Source of the DNA: Pedobacter polaris
Lineage (GTDB): Bacteria > Bacteroidota > Bacteroidia > Sphingobacteriales > Sphingobacteriaceae
Length of the DNA: 64,000 nucleotides
Assembly: GCF_005116505.1 (NCBI RefSeq)
Contig: NZ_SWBR01000002.1
Span: 992,314 to 1,056,313 of the forward strand
Direction: 5' to 3'
Shown here: positions 44,125-52,854 of the stretch, one piece after another
Layout of the letters: each line of letters begins with the position of its first letter
How positions within the stretch are numbered: the first letter of the stretch is position 1
Position numbers and translations under genes: made by a program
Notes under the pieces: model-generated
What the model saw: only the letters and a program-made list of their open reading frames with translations
Told to the model about the DNA's origin: nothing
The model's database searches: none

Positions 44125-47053
44125 GTATCAATATCTTATACTGTTGCTATTGGTGGCATTTATAATGTCAACCAAATATGGCTTTGCACAAACGGCATAT
44201 TTACCTCATTATACCACAAAAAATGGTTTACCAAGCAACAACTGTTATTATACTTTACAAGATAAACGTGGGTACATTTGGGTAGCTACAGATGCCGGAG
44301 TGAGTAGATTTGACGGTACAACCTTTGAATCTTTTTCTGTTGATGATGGTTTGCCCGATAACCAAATTTTACAACTTAGAGAAGACAGAAAGGGCAGGAT
44401 TTGGTTTTTATCTCTTGGGGGGCAATTGAGCTATTTTTATAATGGTAAAATTTATAATCCAGATAATGACAAACAATTAAAAAAATTAAACTTTAATGCT
44501 GTAATTGTATCTTTTTTTGAAGATAGCAAAGGCAAGATCTGGTTTGGTACCAATAAAAATATCATTGGCGTTTGGGATGGCGAAAACCTAATTAAATACA
44601 GTTCTACCTATAATGAAAGTCAATATGCAAATGCCTATATCCAAGAAGACAAACAGGGCAATATTTGGGCTTACAGTACAGAAGCAGTTTTTTTGTTTAT
44701 TAAAAATAATTTCGTTTTAATAGAAGACAAAACATTGCCATTGTCTTATAAAACCTTGATAACAAGAACTGATAAATCTGTTTATTTTTTAGACAATAAA
44801 GGCCTAAACATCAGAAATGGTGCATTTAGCAGTTTGGTTTTAAACATCAATCCAGACTTATTAACCAATAGACCAGGATATATTTATGTTGATGAAAAAG
44901 GGCTTTGGTTAAGTAACAATAGCGGTGTATATGTAATTGGTTTTGATGGTAAAATAGAACAGCTGCTAAAAGATGTCGATGTTAATCAAGTTATAAAAGA
45001 CAGCAACCAAAATATTTGGTTCACCACCAAAAACGGCATTTATCGCCTCCCTGACAAAAAAGAACGTCTTTATATTTTTAATAAAGCAAATGGACTAGAC
45101 AATGAAGTTATTAAAAGTATCACCAAAGATGCCAATGGCAGGTTGTGGATGGGGTTAGGTAACAATAACATCAATATATTAAATCTAAGAAACAAAACGA
45201 TACAAAAGATCAACATTCCAGACCAGAAGAAATACAATATAATTAAACAATTAACTTTTGACGCAAAGAATAAACAACTATTCTTTGCTTCAGATTATGG
45301 TGTTGGAGTAATAAAAGCAGCCTATCCGGCAAAAACCGAAATTAATTATCTTAAAGAAACTAATAATTCTGTTTTTGTTGTTAAAAATTTCAGTATAGAT
45401 ACAACTAGCAAACTAGCCCTATCACTTTCTTCTGGAGTAGTGATTATCAATGATAGGTTAAACAAATTCGAGTTTTCGTCCTTAAACTATAAAGAAAAAC
45501 AAGATTACTTTAAAGATCGATCTTACCGTGTTTACTATGATCAAGCTCAAAGCCTTTGGTTTTCTAACACTAGCGGCTTAATCGAATTTAACAAGGGTAA
45601 TTTGTATAAATATTATGAAACCTATCCTTTGTTATCCAAACGGATAAACGACATTAAAGAGCTTAAAAACAATGTTTACGCTATGGCCACAGATGGCTAT
45701 GGCATTGCCATTTTAAAAGATGGAGTTCTATTTAAAAGAATTACGCTAAAGGATGGCCTAAACAATAATATCATTACAAAGCTATTTGTAAAGGGCAACT
45801 ATTTATGGGCAATTAGCAATACAGGCATTAACCGCATTAACATTCATAATAACCAGTATACGATTAACTCATTTGATTATGCAAACGACTTATTATCAGA
45901 TGATTTAAATGACCTTTACATTGATGCCGATATTGCCTATTTCGCTACAAACAATGGTTTAGTTTATTTCAGCTACAACAAAAAGACACAACAAACCCAA
46001 GCCCCTAAAATATACATCTCTTCTGTTAGTGTAAATAGAGAAATGCTCGATTTAAGTGCAGATAACTTCATCCTCAAGCCAGATGAAAAAAACATTACCT
46101 TCAATTATAGTGCTATCGATTTTAAAAACCGAAAAATAACCTACCGCTATCGGTTAAATGATGATGACAATTGGTCTGAAACAAAAAACCGCAGGCTTGA
46201 TCTTTCTTCATTAGAGCCTGGTACTTATACTTTTGAGGTAAGTGCAAAAAGTCAAGATAGTGAATGGAGCACACCCGCTAAAATCAATTTCGTTTTAGAA
46301 AAACATTTTTGGCAAACTTGGTGGTTTTTAGTGATTATGCTGTTAATTGGAGCCTACTTGTTATACATTATTACAGTTAAAATTACCAAAAGACAAAAGA
46401 ACAAAGAGCAAGAACAGCTTTTATTAAAAAACAAAATCTTAATGCTAGAGCAACAAGCTTTGCAGGCGATGATGAATCCACACTTTGTATTTAACGTAAT
46501 GAATTCTATACAGCATTACATTAACACTCAAAATACGTCATCAGCTAATAAAATATTAACTGGTTTTGCAAAGCTGATTAGAAAAAACTTAGAAATTTGT
46601 ACAAAGAGCTATATCAATTTAGAAGAAGAAATAGAGTATTTAAACCTATACCTAAGCTTAGAGAAGAACAGATTTGGCGACAAATTCAAGTACAGCATTA
46701 CTGTAGACCCACAAATTGACAAAGAAGAAACCTTACTTCCATCTATGCTCTTGCAGCCTTATATAGAAAATGCAATTTGGCATGGTATAATGCCTAAAGA
46801 AGATGGTGGCGAAGTTAAGTTAGCTATTAGCCAAAAGGATGAAGATTACCTTTGGATTAAAATCATAGACAATGGCATTGGTATTAAAAATTCATTAAGC
46901 ACAAAAAACACAGCACACCAAAGTAAAGGAATGAACTTAACACAGGAAAGAATCAATTTATTAAACCAGATTGAGGCAAAACCTATACAATTGTTTGTAG
47001 AACAGAACGGAAATAGTGGTACCACAATCACTATTTTAGTCCCTTTAAATTAA
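44114..47053 (+). CDS. two-component regulator propeller sensor with LytS-type histidine kinase
   Basis: A 979-aa sensor starting at GTG inside the preceding regulator gene. Signal or anchor (1-25), periplasmic two-component propeller repeats (about 28-620; blades such as DKRGYIWVATDAGVSRFDG and DSKGKIWFGTN), a Y_Y_Y domain (about 655-730), one transmembrane helix (about 736-757) and a His_kinase domain with the phosphorylation motif MMNPHFVFNVMNSIQ (about 790-804) and an ATP-binding region (PYIENAIWHGI; IIDNGIGI). It senses an unknown periplasmic ligand and signals to the LytTR partner. The GTG start keeps the signal peptide; an ATG 17 codons later would destroy it. Confidence 0.92.
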   Translation: MRIKYQYLILLLLVAFIMSTKYGFAQTAYLPHYTTKNGLPSNNCYYTLQDKRGYIWVATDAGVSRFDGTTFESFSVDDGLPDNQILQLREDRKGRIWFLSLGGQLSYFYNGKIYNPDNDKQLKKLNFNAVIVSFFEDSKGKIWFGTNKNIIGVWDGENLIKYSSTYNESQYANAYIQEDKQGNIWAYSTEAVFLFIKNNFVLIEDKTLPLSYKTLITRTDKSVYFLDNKGLNIRNGAFSSLVLNINPDLLTNRPGYIYVDEKGLWLSNNSGVYVIGFDGKIEQLLKDVDVNQVIKDSNQNIWFTTKNGIYRLPDKKERLYIFNKANGLDNEVIKSITKDANGRLWMGLGNNNINILNLRNKTIQKINIPDQKKYNIIKQLTFDAKNKQLFFASDYGVGVIKAAYPAKTEINYLKETNNSVFVVKNFSIDTTSKLALSLSSGVVIINDRLNKFEFSSLNYKEKQDYFKDRSYRVYYDQAQSLWFSNTSGLIEFNKGNLYKYYETYPLLSKRINDIKELKNNVYAMATDGYGIAILKDGVLFKRITLKDGLNNNIITKLFVKGNYLWAISNTGINRINIHNNQYTINSFDYANDLLSDDLNDLYIDADIAYFATNNGLVYFSYNKKTQQTQAPKIYISSVSVNREMLDLSADNFILKPDEKNITFNYSAIDFKNRKITYRYRLNDDDNWSETKNRRLDLSSLEPGTYTFEVSAKSQDSEWSTPAKINFVLEKHFWQTWWFLVIMLLIGAYLLYIITVKITKRQKNKEQEQLLLKNKILMLEQQALQAMMNPHFVFNVMNSIQHYINTQNTSSANKILTGFAKLIRKNLEICTKSYINLEEEIEYLNLYLSLEKNRFGDKFKYSITVDPQIDKEETLLPSMLLQPYIENAIWHGIMPKEDGGEVKLAISQKDEDYLWIKIIDNGIGIKNSLSTKNTAHQSKGMNLTQERINLLNQIEAKPIQLFVEQNGNSGTTITILVPLN

Positions 47054-47613
47054 AATTTACCGTTTACTCAATTATTACTACCACTTACTAAGTATTCTAT
47101 GTTCACTCTAATATTAGCATTAAACTTGTTATAAGATATTAAACAAACAGTAATGTTTGTTTCAAAAGCGTTCTTATAGGATTGACAAAAGATATTTTTT
47201 AACCTAACCTAAAACTATATCTCAATTCAGGTTTCATTTGTGTGTTAAAAGCGTCCCAATTAAATTGAGACGCTTTTTTTGTTTAAACAATCTTGATCAC
47301 GCATTACTTTACACAACCATTGTTGGATTTTAAGGACATATTCACTTTTGGATCCACGACATTTGCTCAAAAACTTAGAAAATCTTACATGAAAATGTAC
47401 ATATTGTTTACATTTCATTTATTCAAATATCATCATTTAGACCTAACTAGCTGCGTTTCAGCCAAAGAAAAAAGTAAAAAAAACTTTCATGAAAAATCTT
47501 TTTGTTTTAATTTTGATGTAAATATTAATTCTAAACAAACAGGCTTCTTTCTATTAAAAGATTTTTGTAATTTAGAGTGCCATTAATACTTTCCTACTAT
47601 TAATTTTTGTTTT
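47054..47613. other. intergenic region with one terminator, no gene
   Basis: 560 bp. A strong terminator lies at 47247-47280. The rest is AT-rich and contains a 97-codon frame that I reject as coding: it is rich in Cys, Phe and His, and has no family character. Confidence 0.6.
47247..47280 (+). terminator. terminator after the kinase gene
   Basis: AAAAGCGTC (47247-47255) / GACGCTTTT with T7, around an AATTAAATT-type loop. It is about 190 bp after the kinase stop. Confidence 0.8.
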
Positions 47614-47832
47614 ATGAAAGCGCCAAAAAAACCAACAGGTAAAGACATTGTTAACAAGCCACTTTCTAGTAAAGAGGATGACGATGATGAAGACGACGAC
47701 ATGCTAGACAATGAGGGTCTGGACGAGGATGATGATGTTGAAGTTGAAGAAGTGTTCGATGTGCCAATAGATGATTTAGACACATTCGACGCCTTTGATG
47801 ATGATGACGATGAAGACGACGATAGATACTAA
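47614..47832 (+). CDS. highly acidic small hypothetical protein (72 aa)
   Basis: A 72-aa protein in which roughly half of the residues are Asp or Glu, in blocks such as EDDDDEDDD and DDDDDEDDD. A basic N-terminus (MKAPKKPTGK) precedes a central DVEVEEVFDVPIDDLDTFDAF. The presence of a terminator directly after the stop and proper spacing to the next gene support expression. Similar Asp-rich small proteins occur in Bacteroidota; their role (charge buffering, nucleic-acid mimicry, delta-subunit-like action on RNA polymerase) is unknown. The reverse-strand frame is a shadow caused by the GAT/GAC repeats. Confidence 0.7.
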   Translation: MKAPKKPTGKDIVNKPLSSKEDDDDEDDDMLDNEGLDEDDDVEVEEVFDVPIDDLDTFDAFDDDDDEDDDRY

Positions 47833-47854
47833 TTAAGATATAAAACCTATATTT

Positions 47855-47886
47855 AAAAGCATCCTTTATTAGGGTGCTTTTTATTT
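47855..47886 (+). terminator. terminator of the acidic protein gene
   Basis: AAAAGCATCCT / AGGGTGCTTTT with a 5-nt loop and T-rich tail, 22 bp after the stop. Confidence 0.85.
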
Positions 47887-47904
47887 TAAGACATATTTCT
47901 ACCA

Positions 47905-49023
47905 ATGAAGATTGTACCTGTTAAGGATAAGCAAAGTAAAAGAGAATTTCTAGATCTTGTAAATAGTATTTATGCTCATGATAAAAGCTGGATTCGTCCG
48001 CTAGATACAGACATTGAAAAAGTATTTGATGCAAAAAGCAATCCTTTCTTTAAACATGGGCAATGCACAAGGTGGATTTTAACAGACAACAACAATCAAA
48101 CTATTGGCCGTGTTGCTGCATTCATAAATGATAAAAAAGCCCACAATTATGAGCAACCAACTGGTGGAATGGGTTTTTTTGAATGTATTGACAATAAAGA
48201 AGCTGCATTTTTACTTTTTGATACCGCTAAAAACTGGCTGCAAGAAAAAGGAATGAAAGCGATGGAAGGTCCTATCAATTTTGGAGAAAATGATACATTC
48301 TGGGGTTTATTAGTTGAAGGTTTTACGCCCCCTTCTTATGGAATGAACTATCACCTACCCTATTACCATCAATTTTTTGTTGATTATGGCTTTATAACTG
48401 CTTATGAGCAATTAACTAATCATATTAACCTTACCATTCCTTTTCCGGCAAGGTTTACTAAAATTGCCAATTGGGTGGCTGCAAAGCCAGATTACACTTT
48501 CAAGCACTTCGAAAAAGCTAATGCCGAAAAATACATCAATGATTTAATGGAAATTTACAATGATGGCTGGCAAGATTTTGAGAATTTCGTTCCCATTAAA
48601 AAAGAAACACTGAAAGAAAGCTTTAAACAAATGGAAGTAATTATGGACGAAAACTTAATTTGGTTTGCCTATGCCAACGGAGAGCCAGCTTCTTTTGTAG
48701 TAATTATTCCAGATGCCAACCAAATGATTAAGGGCTTAAATGGCAAACTGGGTATAATAGAGAAGCTAAAATTTGCGTATAAACGTTGGATTGGGGTTAA
48801 AAGAATGCGTGCCATTGTAATGGGTACAAAAATATCCTTCCAAAAACTTGGCTTAGAATCTGCACTATTTATTAAACTTGGCGAATATGTATTACCAAAA
48901 AATCAATATACAGAGCTAGAACTATCTTGGGTTGGCGATTTTAACGATAAAATGATCGCCATACACCAAGCAACAGGTGCCACTTTTGGAAAGCGACACC
49001 TAACTATGCGTAAGGTTTTTTAG
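47905..49023 (+). CDS. GNAT-fold protein, probable N-acetyltransferase (372 aa)
   Basis: A 372-aa protein with two GNAT-like halves, as in other large Bacteroidota acyltransferase-like proteins. N-terminal part: KSWIRPLDTDIEKVFD, then RWILTDNNNQTIGRVAAFIN and GGMGFFECIDNKEAAFLLFDTAKNWL, which resembles motif A without a strict QxxGxG. C-terminal part: FVVIIPDANQMI and LELSWVGDFNDKMIAIHQATGATFGKRHLTMRK, typical of GNAT-related proteins acting late on an alpha-beta segment. The substrate is unknown. It overlaps the tail of the XRE gene on the other strand by 20 bp. Confidence 0.75.
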   Translation: MKIVPVKDKQSKREFLDLVNSIYAHDKSWIRPLDTDIEKVFDAKSNPFFKHGQCTRWILTDNNNQTIGRVAAFINDKKAHNYEQPTGGMGFFECIDNKEAAFLLFDTAKNWLQEKGMKAMEGPINFGENDTFWGLLVEGFTPPSYGMNYHLPYYHQFFVDYGFITAYEQLTNHINLTIPFPARFTKIANWVAAKPDYTFKHFEKANAEKYINDLMEIYNDGWQDFENFVPIKKETLKESFKQMEVIMDENLIWFAYANGEPASFVVIIPDANQMIKGLNGKLGIIEKLKFAYKRWIGVKRMRAIVMGTKISFQKLGLESALFIKLGEYVLPKNQYTELELSWVGDFNDKMIAIHQATGATFGKRHLTMRKVF

Positions 49024-49351
49024 CCATACCTCTAATCTCTTCGTAAAGATCAATCACTTTTTTCTGAAGCTTAATGATTTCATCTTCTTGAAGTACAAGT
49101 TTATCTCTCAGTACACCAATTTCTGTAGAACTACCAGCATGTAAATTCTCCGCATCTTTAGCAATAAGTTGGAGGCTAGAAACATCAAATAACCTAGCAA
49201 TTTGATCTAATCTCGATATATTAACATCTGTAATTCCCGTTTCAATTTTAGAATAAGCAGGAATAGAAATTTTTAATTGTTGGGCCACATCTGCTTGGCT
49301 CCAGCCATTTTTATGGCGCAGTTTTCTAATATTGTTACCAATGATATTCAT
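49004..49351 (-). CDS. XRE-family helix-turn-helix regulator
   Basis: A small DNA-binding protein. Start uncertain: the ATG at 49351 (MNIIGNNIRKLRHKNGWSQ) gives 115 aa and begins right at the HTH; an ATG at 49396 would add 15 residues and overlap mpl by 8 bp. The HTH_3 domain spans about residues 4-60 (WSQADVAQQLKISIPAYSKIETG, then ISRLDQIARLFDVS). The C-terminal part (65-105) is a coiled coil (LRDKLVLQEDEIIKLQKKVIDLYEEI). Likely a dimeric regulator. It is the last gene of the tpiA-prmA-mpl run. Confidence 0.85.
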   Translation of the reverse strand: MNIIGNNIRKLRHKNGWSQADVAQQLKISIPAYSKIETGITDVNISRLDQIARLFDVSSLQLIAKDAENLHAGSSTEIGVLRDKLVLQEDEIIKLQKKVIDLYEEIRGMAKKPYA

Positions 49352-49388
49352 TAGGTTATTATTTGGTTCTAGTGTATGTTTCTTGTTT

Positions 49389-50741
49389 TTAAACATCCAA
49401 CTCTAATGCCAATTTAACCAAATCCATGCCGCCAAAATTCCCAGAACTCATCAACAACAAGTTGGTATTTTCGAAATTCAGACTTCTCAAATAACTTTCT
49501 AATGCACCAGCTTCATTAAAAAATTTAATATCTTGATCATTAAAAGATGTTTGAACATCAGTCTGGTCTAAAGGCTCCATTTTCTTGTGCTTAAACGTTT
49601 TTTCGTCTATATAAACAATCGCAATATCTGCTTCGTTCATTGTATCACGATATTGTTCTAAAAACGTTTTGTTTAAGCTACTAAAAGTATGTAGCTCAAT
49701 ACAAGCCACTAACTTTCTATTGGTAAATTGTGCCTTTACTGCATCAATAGTGGCTTTTAACTTAGATGGAGAGTGTGCAAAATCTTTATAAACACTCGTT
49801 TGGTTTTTACTATTTAACAACTCTAAACGCTTCGCTGCGCCAGTAAAAGAAGAGATGGCAGCATTAAAATCAACTTCATTTATACCGAGTTCTTTACAAA
49901 CTAATCTCGCTGCATTTAGATTCATTAAATTGTGGTCGCCAAACACTTGTAAAGCGGTATGTTGAGGCAAAAGATAGGTAATGCCATCTCTCACTTCATG
50001 TGCCGGAATAGCATAAGGAATCTGCTCAACATTTGCTTTTGAGTTAAGCACAATTTTCTTTAACTCTAAATCATTTTCACTATAAATTAATTTTCCTTCG
50101 GGCAATATTGTCTCAATAAATTGAGTAAACTGAGAAATATAATCCCCAAACGTTGGAAACACATTAATATGGTCCCATGCAATGCCGCTAATCACTGCGA
50201 TATTTGCTTTATATAGGTGAAATTTTGGTCTCCGATCAATCGGCGATGCTAAATACTCATCTCCTTCTATAATAATTACTGGAGCAGAATCGGTTACTTT
50301 AACCATGGTTTCGAAACCGGCTAACTGTGCACCAACCAAATAATCAAAATCTCTGTGGTAAAAATTCAATACGTGTAAAATCATAGAAGTGATCGTAGTT
50401 TTACCATGACTACCGCCTATTACTACACGCAGTTTATCTTTAGATTGTTCGTAGATATATTCTGGATAAGAATAAATTTTTAAACCCATTGCTTGCGCTT
50501 TCAACAATTCCCGATTATCCAATCGGGCATGCATACCTAAAATTACCGCATCTAAATCTGGAGTGATGTTTTCTTCAAACCAACCAAATTCTGTAGGCAA
50601 CAAGCCATAGTTAGCAAGCCTACCGCTAGAGGGCTCAAAAATCACATCATCAGAACCAGTTACCTTAAAACCCTTTTTATGTAAAGCTATAGCCAAATTG
50701 TGCATGGCACTCCCACCTATAGCTATGAAATGTATTCTCAT
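49389..50741 (-). CDS. mpl: Mur ligase, UDP-N-acetylmuramate:L-alanyl-gamma-D-glutamyl-meso-diaminopimelate ligase-like
   Basis: A 450-aa ATP-dependent peptide ligase. The N-terminal Rossmann part (IHFIAIGGSAMHNLAIALHKKG) is followed by the P-loop GGSHGKTTITSMI (about 108-120), the Mur central domain (IIIEGDEYLASPIDRRPKFHLY; AWDHINVFPT) and the C-terminal domain (KDFAHSPSKLKATIDAV). Mpl recycles the murein tripeptide by joining it to UDP-MurNAc. Length and motifs fit Mpl rather than MurC, which would have a longer N-terminus. 37 bp separate it from prmA. Confidence 0.88.
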   Translation of the reverse strand: MRIHFIAIGGSAMHNLAIALHKKGFKVTGSDDVIFEPSSGRLANYGLLPTEFGWFEENITPDLDAVILGMHARLDNRELLKAQAMGLKIYSYPEYIYEQSKDKLRVVIGGSHGKTTITSMILHVLNFYHRDFDYLVGAQLAGFETMVKVTDSAPVIIIEGDEYLASPIDRRPKFHLYKANIAVISGIAWDHINVFPTFGDYISQFTQFIETILPEGKLIYSENDLELKKIVLNSKANVEQIPYAIPAHEVRDGITYLLPQHTALQVFGDHNLMNLNAARLVCKELGINEVDFNAAISSFTGAAKRLELLNSKNQTSVYKDFAHSPSKLKATIDAVKAQFTNRKLVACIELHTFSSLNKTFLEQYRDTMNEADIAIVYIDEKTFKHKKMEPLDQTDVQTSFNDQDIKFFNEAGALESYLRSLNFENTNLLLMSSGNFGGMDLVKLALELDV

Positions 50742-50778
50742 ATATTATAATTAGCAAATTCACTAATTAGCTAATTAG

Positions 50779-51621
50779 CTAATTTAATTTAACAAACTTC
50801 GCTGCTACCCAATCTCCTATTTTTTTATGATCTACATAATTTAAATTAAATTGAAGGCAATGCGCCTTAATCATCTCCAAATCTGGTGTTTCATAAAAAC
50901 CACTAAAGAATATATTGCCATTTGGTTTTAAAACCGCAGCATAACTTTCAATCTGGTCTAGTAAAATATTTCTATTGATGTTCGCTAAAATAATATCGAA
51001 GTCTTGTGCAGGAATTGTTTCCTTACTTCCACAAAGTGAGGTAAGGTTAGTAATCTCATTTAAAGCAGCATTTTCTATCGCACTACGGTAGCACACTTCA
51101 TCATTATCTATGGCTACTATCTCTGCAGCTCCTCTTTTCGCAGCCAAAATCCCTAAAATTCCAGTACCAGCACCCATGTCTAAAATCACTTTATCTTTTA
51201 TGGCTGTTTCCAAAATGTAAAGCATCATCATGGTTGTAGTTTGGTGATGACCAGTGCCAAAAGCCATTTTCGGATCTATTACAATCTCATACTGATATTG
51301 AGGTTGGTGTTCGTGAAAAGTTGCCCTAACGTAACAATCCTCATTAATCACTAGCGGACTAAAATTCTTTTCCCACTCTTCATTCCAGTTTTGGGCTGCT
51401 ATTGAACTTACCGTATACGTGTATTCTAACTCACCCTCAAAACCATTTAGAACATCAACCAATTGCGTTTCATTAAACTGATTGGCGATTATAAAGGCAT
51501 CAAAACCAGTTTTAGTATCTTCAAAAGTGTCAAAGCCAATATCTCCCAGCGCTGCGATAAGCAAGTCTTGTTGATATTCTTCAATATCAATAAAACTAAA
51601 AGCTACTTTTTTATATTCCAT
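50779..51621 (-). CDS. prmA: ribosomal protein L11 methyltransferase
   Basis: A 280-aa SAM-dependent methyltransferase that trimethylates ribosomal protein L11. The N-terminal substrate-binding part (1-110, YQQDLLIAALGDIGFDTFED) is followed by the SAM-binding motif DMGAGTGILGILAAKRG (about 150-166), DPKMAFGTGHHQTTTMM before it, and the NPPY-like ANINRNILL (about 205-213). Length is slightly short of the E. coli protein. It overlaps tpiA by one base (TAATG), so translation is coupled. Confidence 0.93.
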   Translation of the reverse strand: MEYKKVAFSFIDIEEYQQDLLIAALGDIGFDTFEDTKTGFDAFIIANQFNETQLVDVLNGFEGELEYTYTVSSIAAQNWNEEWEKNFSPLVINEDCYVRATFHEHQPQYQYEIVIDPKMAFGTGHHQTTTMMMLYILETAIKDKVILDMGAGTGILGILAAKRGAAEIVAIDNDEVCYRSAIENAALNEITNLTSLCGSKETIPAQDFDIILANINRNILLDQIESYAAVLKPNGNIFFSGFYETPDLEMIKAHCLQFNLNYVDHKKIGDWVAAKFVKLN

Positions 51622-52382
51622 TAAGAATTCAAGGTTTTAACGATATCTACAAAATCACGAGATTTTAATGAAGCACCACCAATTAAACCACCATCAATAT
51701 CTGATTGAGCAAAAAGTTCTGCAGCATTTTTCGGATTGCAACTTCCACCGTATAAAATAGTGGTATCATCGGCAATGTTCATTCCGTATTTCGCATCAAT
51801 TTTAGCCCTAATAAAAGCATGGATGTCTTGTGCTTGCTCTGGCGAAGCCGTTAAACCTGTACCAATTGCCCACACTGGCTCATAAGCCAATACAACTTTA
51901 GCAAAATCTGCTGCATCTAATGTAAACACACCATTTTCTAGCTGACTTTCTAAAACCTGGTAATAACTACCATTATTTCTTTCATCTAAAGTTTCTCCGA
52001 TGCAGAAAATAGGAGTTAAGTTATTTTGCAAAGCAATTACTGTTTTAGCAGCCAATAAAGCATCAGTTTCAGCAAAATATTGTCTGCGTTCAGAGTGGCC
52101 AATAATTACATACTCACAACCTGTAGATTTTACCATTTTAGCAGAAATCTCTCCAGTAAAAGCACCACTTTCATTTTGATGGCAGTTTTGCGCACCAATT
52201 TTTACAACACCGGCACCCAGTTGCGAAAGGCTGTTGATATGAATATAAGGAGCGCAGATCACTGCGATTTGATCACCCTTTTTTTCATCTCTAACCATGT
52301 TTACAATTTCCGAGAATAAGGATATGCCTTCGCTATAATCCATATTCATTTTCCAGTTACCAGCTATTATTTTCTTTCTCAT
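51621..52382 (-). CDS. tpiA: triosephosphate isomerase
   Basis: A 253-aa TIM barrel that interconverts dihydroxyacetone phosphate and glyceraldehyde 3-phosphate. Catalytic residues seen: Asn9-Lys11 in AGNWKMN, His96 in IIGHSERR, and Glu168 in LAYEPVWAIGTG; the phosphate loop is YGGSCNP. Length is standard. It heads a - strand cluster (tpiA, prmA, mpl, XRE) that combines glycolysis, translation modification and murein recycling with overlapping or close genes. Confidence 0.97.
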   Translation of the reverse strand: MRKKIIAGNWKMNMDYSEGISLFSEIVNMVRDEKKGDQIAVICAPYIHINSLSQLGAGVVKIGAQNCHQNESGAFTGEISAKMVKSTGCEYVIIGHSERRQYFAETDALLAAKTVIALQNNLTPIFCIGETLDERNNGSYYQVLESQLENGVFTLDAADFAKVVLAYEPVWAIGTGLTASPEQAQDIHAFIRAKIDAKYGMNIADDTTILYGGSCNPKNAAELFAQSDIDGGLIGGASLKSRDFVDIVKTLNS

Positions 52383-52854
52383 ATTACCTTATTTGTCATC
52401 CAGAGTATCACGAAGGATCTCTGAGATGAATATTTATGTGATTATTTTTTTTATTTCTATTTCTCACCACCTAAGTGGACTACTATACCTTAGGTTTGAT
52501 CTTCGCTACGTTCGATATGACGATTCTATAAACGCAGAGAACACCGAGTATTACACAGAGCGCACAGCGTTTTAAATCGCTTTCAGCTTTAGTCTTTTAG
52601 CCTTTACTCTCCTCCAATCAACAACCTTTCCCAAACCCACCTATTTACCCCATAAACCACTGCCTAAGGGCGCGCTGGCCTGAAAGAACGGCGGGCCATG
52701 TGCAGGTCTGTGGGCGGAAGCATCGTTCTTTCTTGATTTTTTGTTTCGTTTTTCATCAAGGAAAAATGAAAATGCCCTCGCGGCAAAGAGCGAACACCCA
52801 ATATTTCAAACACTTCTAAAGATTCCCCAATCCAACTCTAGATAGCAAACCTAC
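52383..52854. other. intergenic region with two repeat families, no gene
   Basis: The first part (52395-52525) contains tcatccagagtatcacgaag ... gatcttcgctacgttcgatatgac, an imperfect palindromic repeat of the common tcatcc/atgac intergenic type. The second part (52651-52800) is a copy of the hairpin element also found at 60390-60650. A 60-codon frame here is chance. Confidence 0.6.
52651..52800. repeat. dispersed hairpin element, copy 1
   Basis: Shares ccactgcc.aaggg.gcgctggcc, the inverted pair GAAAGAACG (52682-52690) / CGTTCTTTC (52724-52732), gaagcatcg, and the distal gcggcaaagagcg with the copy at 60404-60650. The distance between the two stem arms is 33 bp in both. It is an intergenic element without an open frame. 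Confidence 0.65.

Noticed and set aside
47293..47586. 97-codon + strand frame between the kinase gene and the acidic protein gene
   Set aside because: Composition rich in Phe, His, Cys and Lys, no motif, AT-rich DNA directly after a terminator; judged chance.
47583..47905. Ser-rich and Arg/His-rich frames opposite the acidic protein gene
   Set aside because: They are the mirror of the GAT/GAC repeats that encode Asp; the + strand frame has the better start and its own terminator.
52393..52575. 60-codon + strand frame upstream of tpiA
   Set aside because: It is made up of an intergenic palindromic repeat (tcatccagag ... gatatgac) and has no protein-like conservation.
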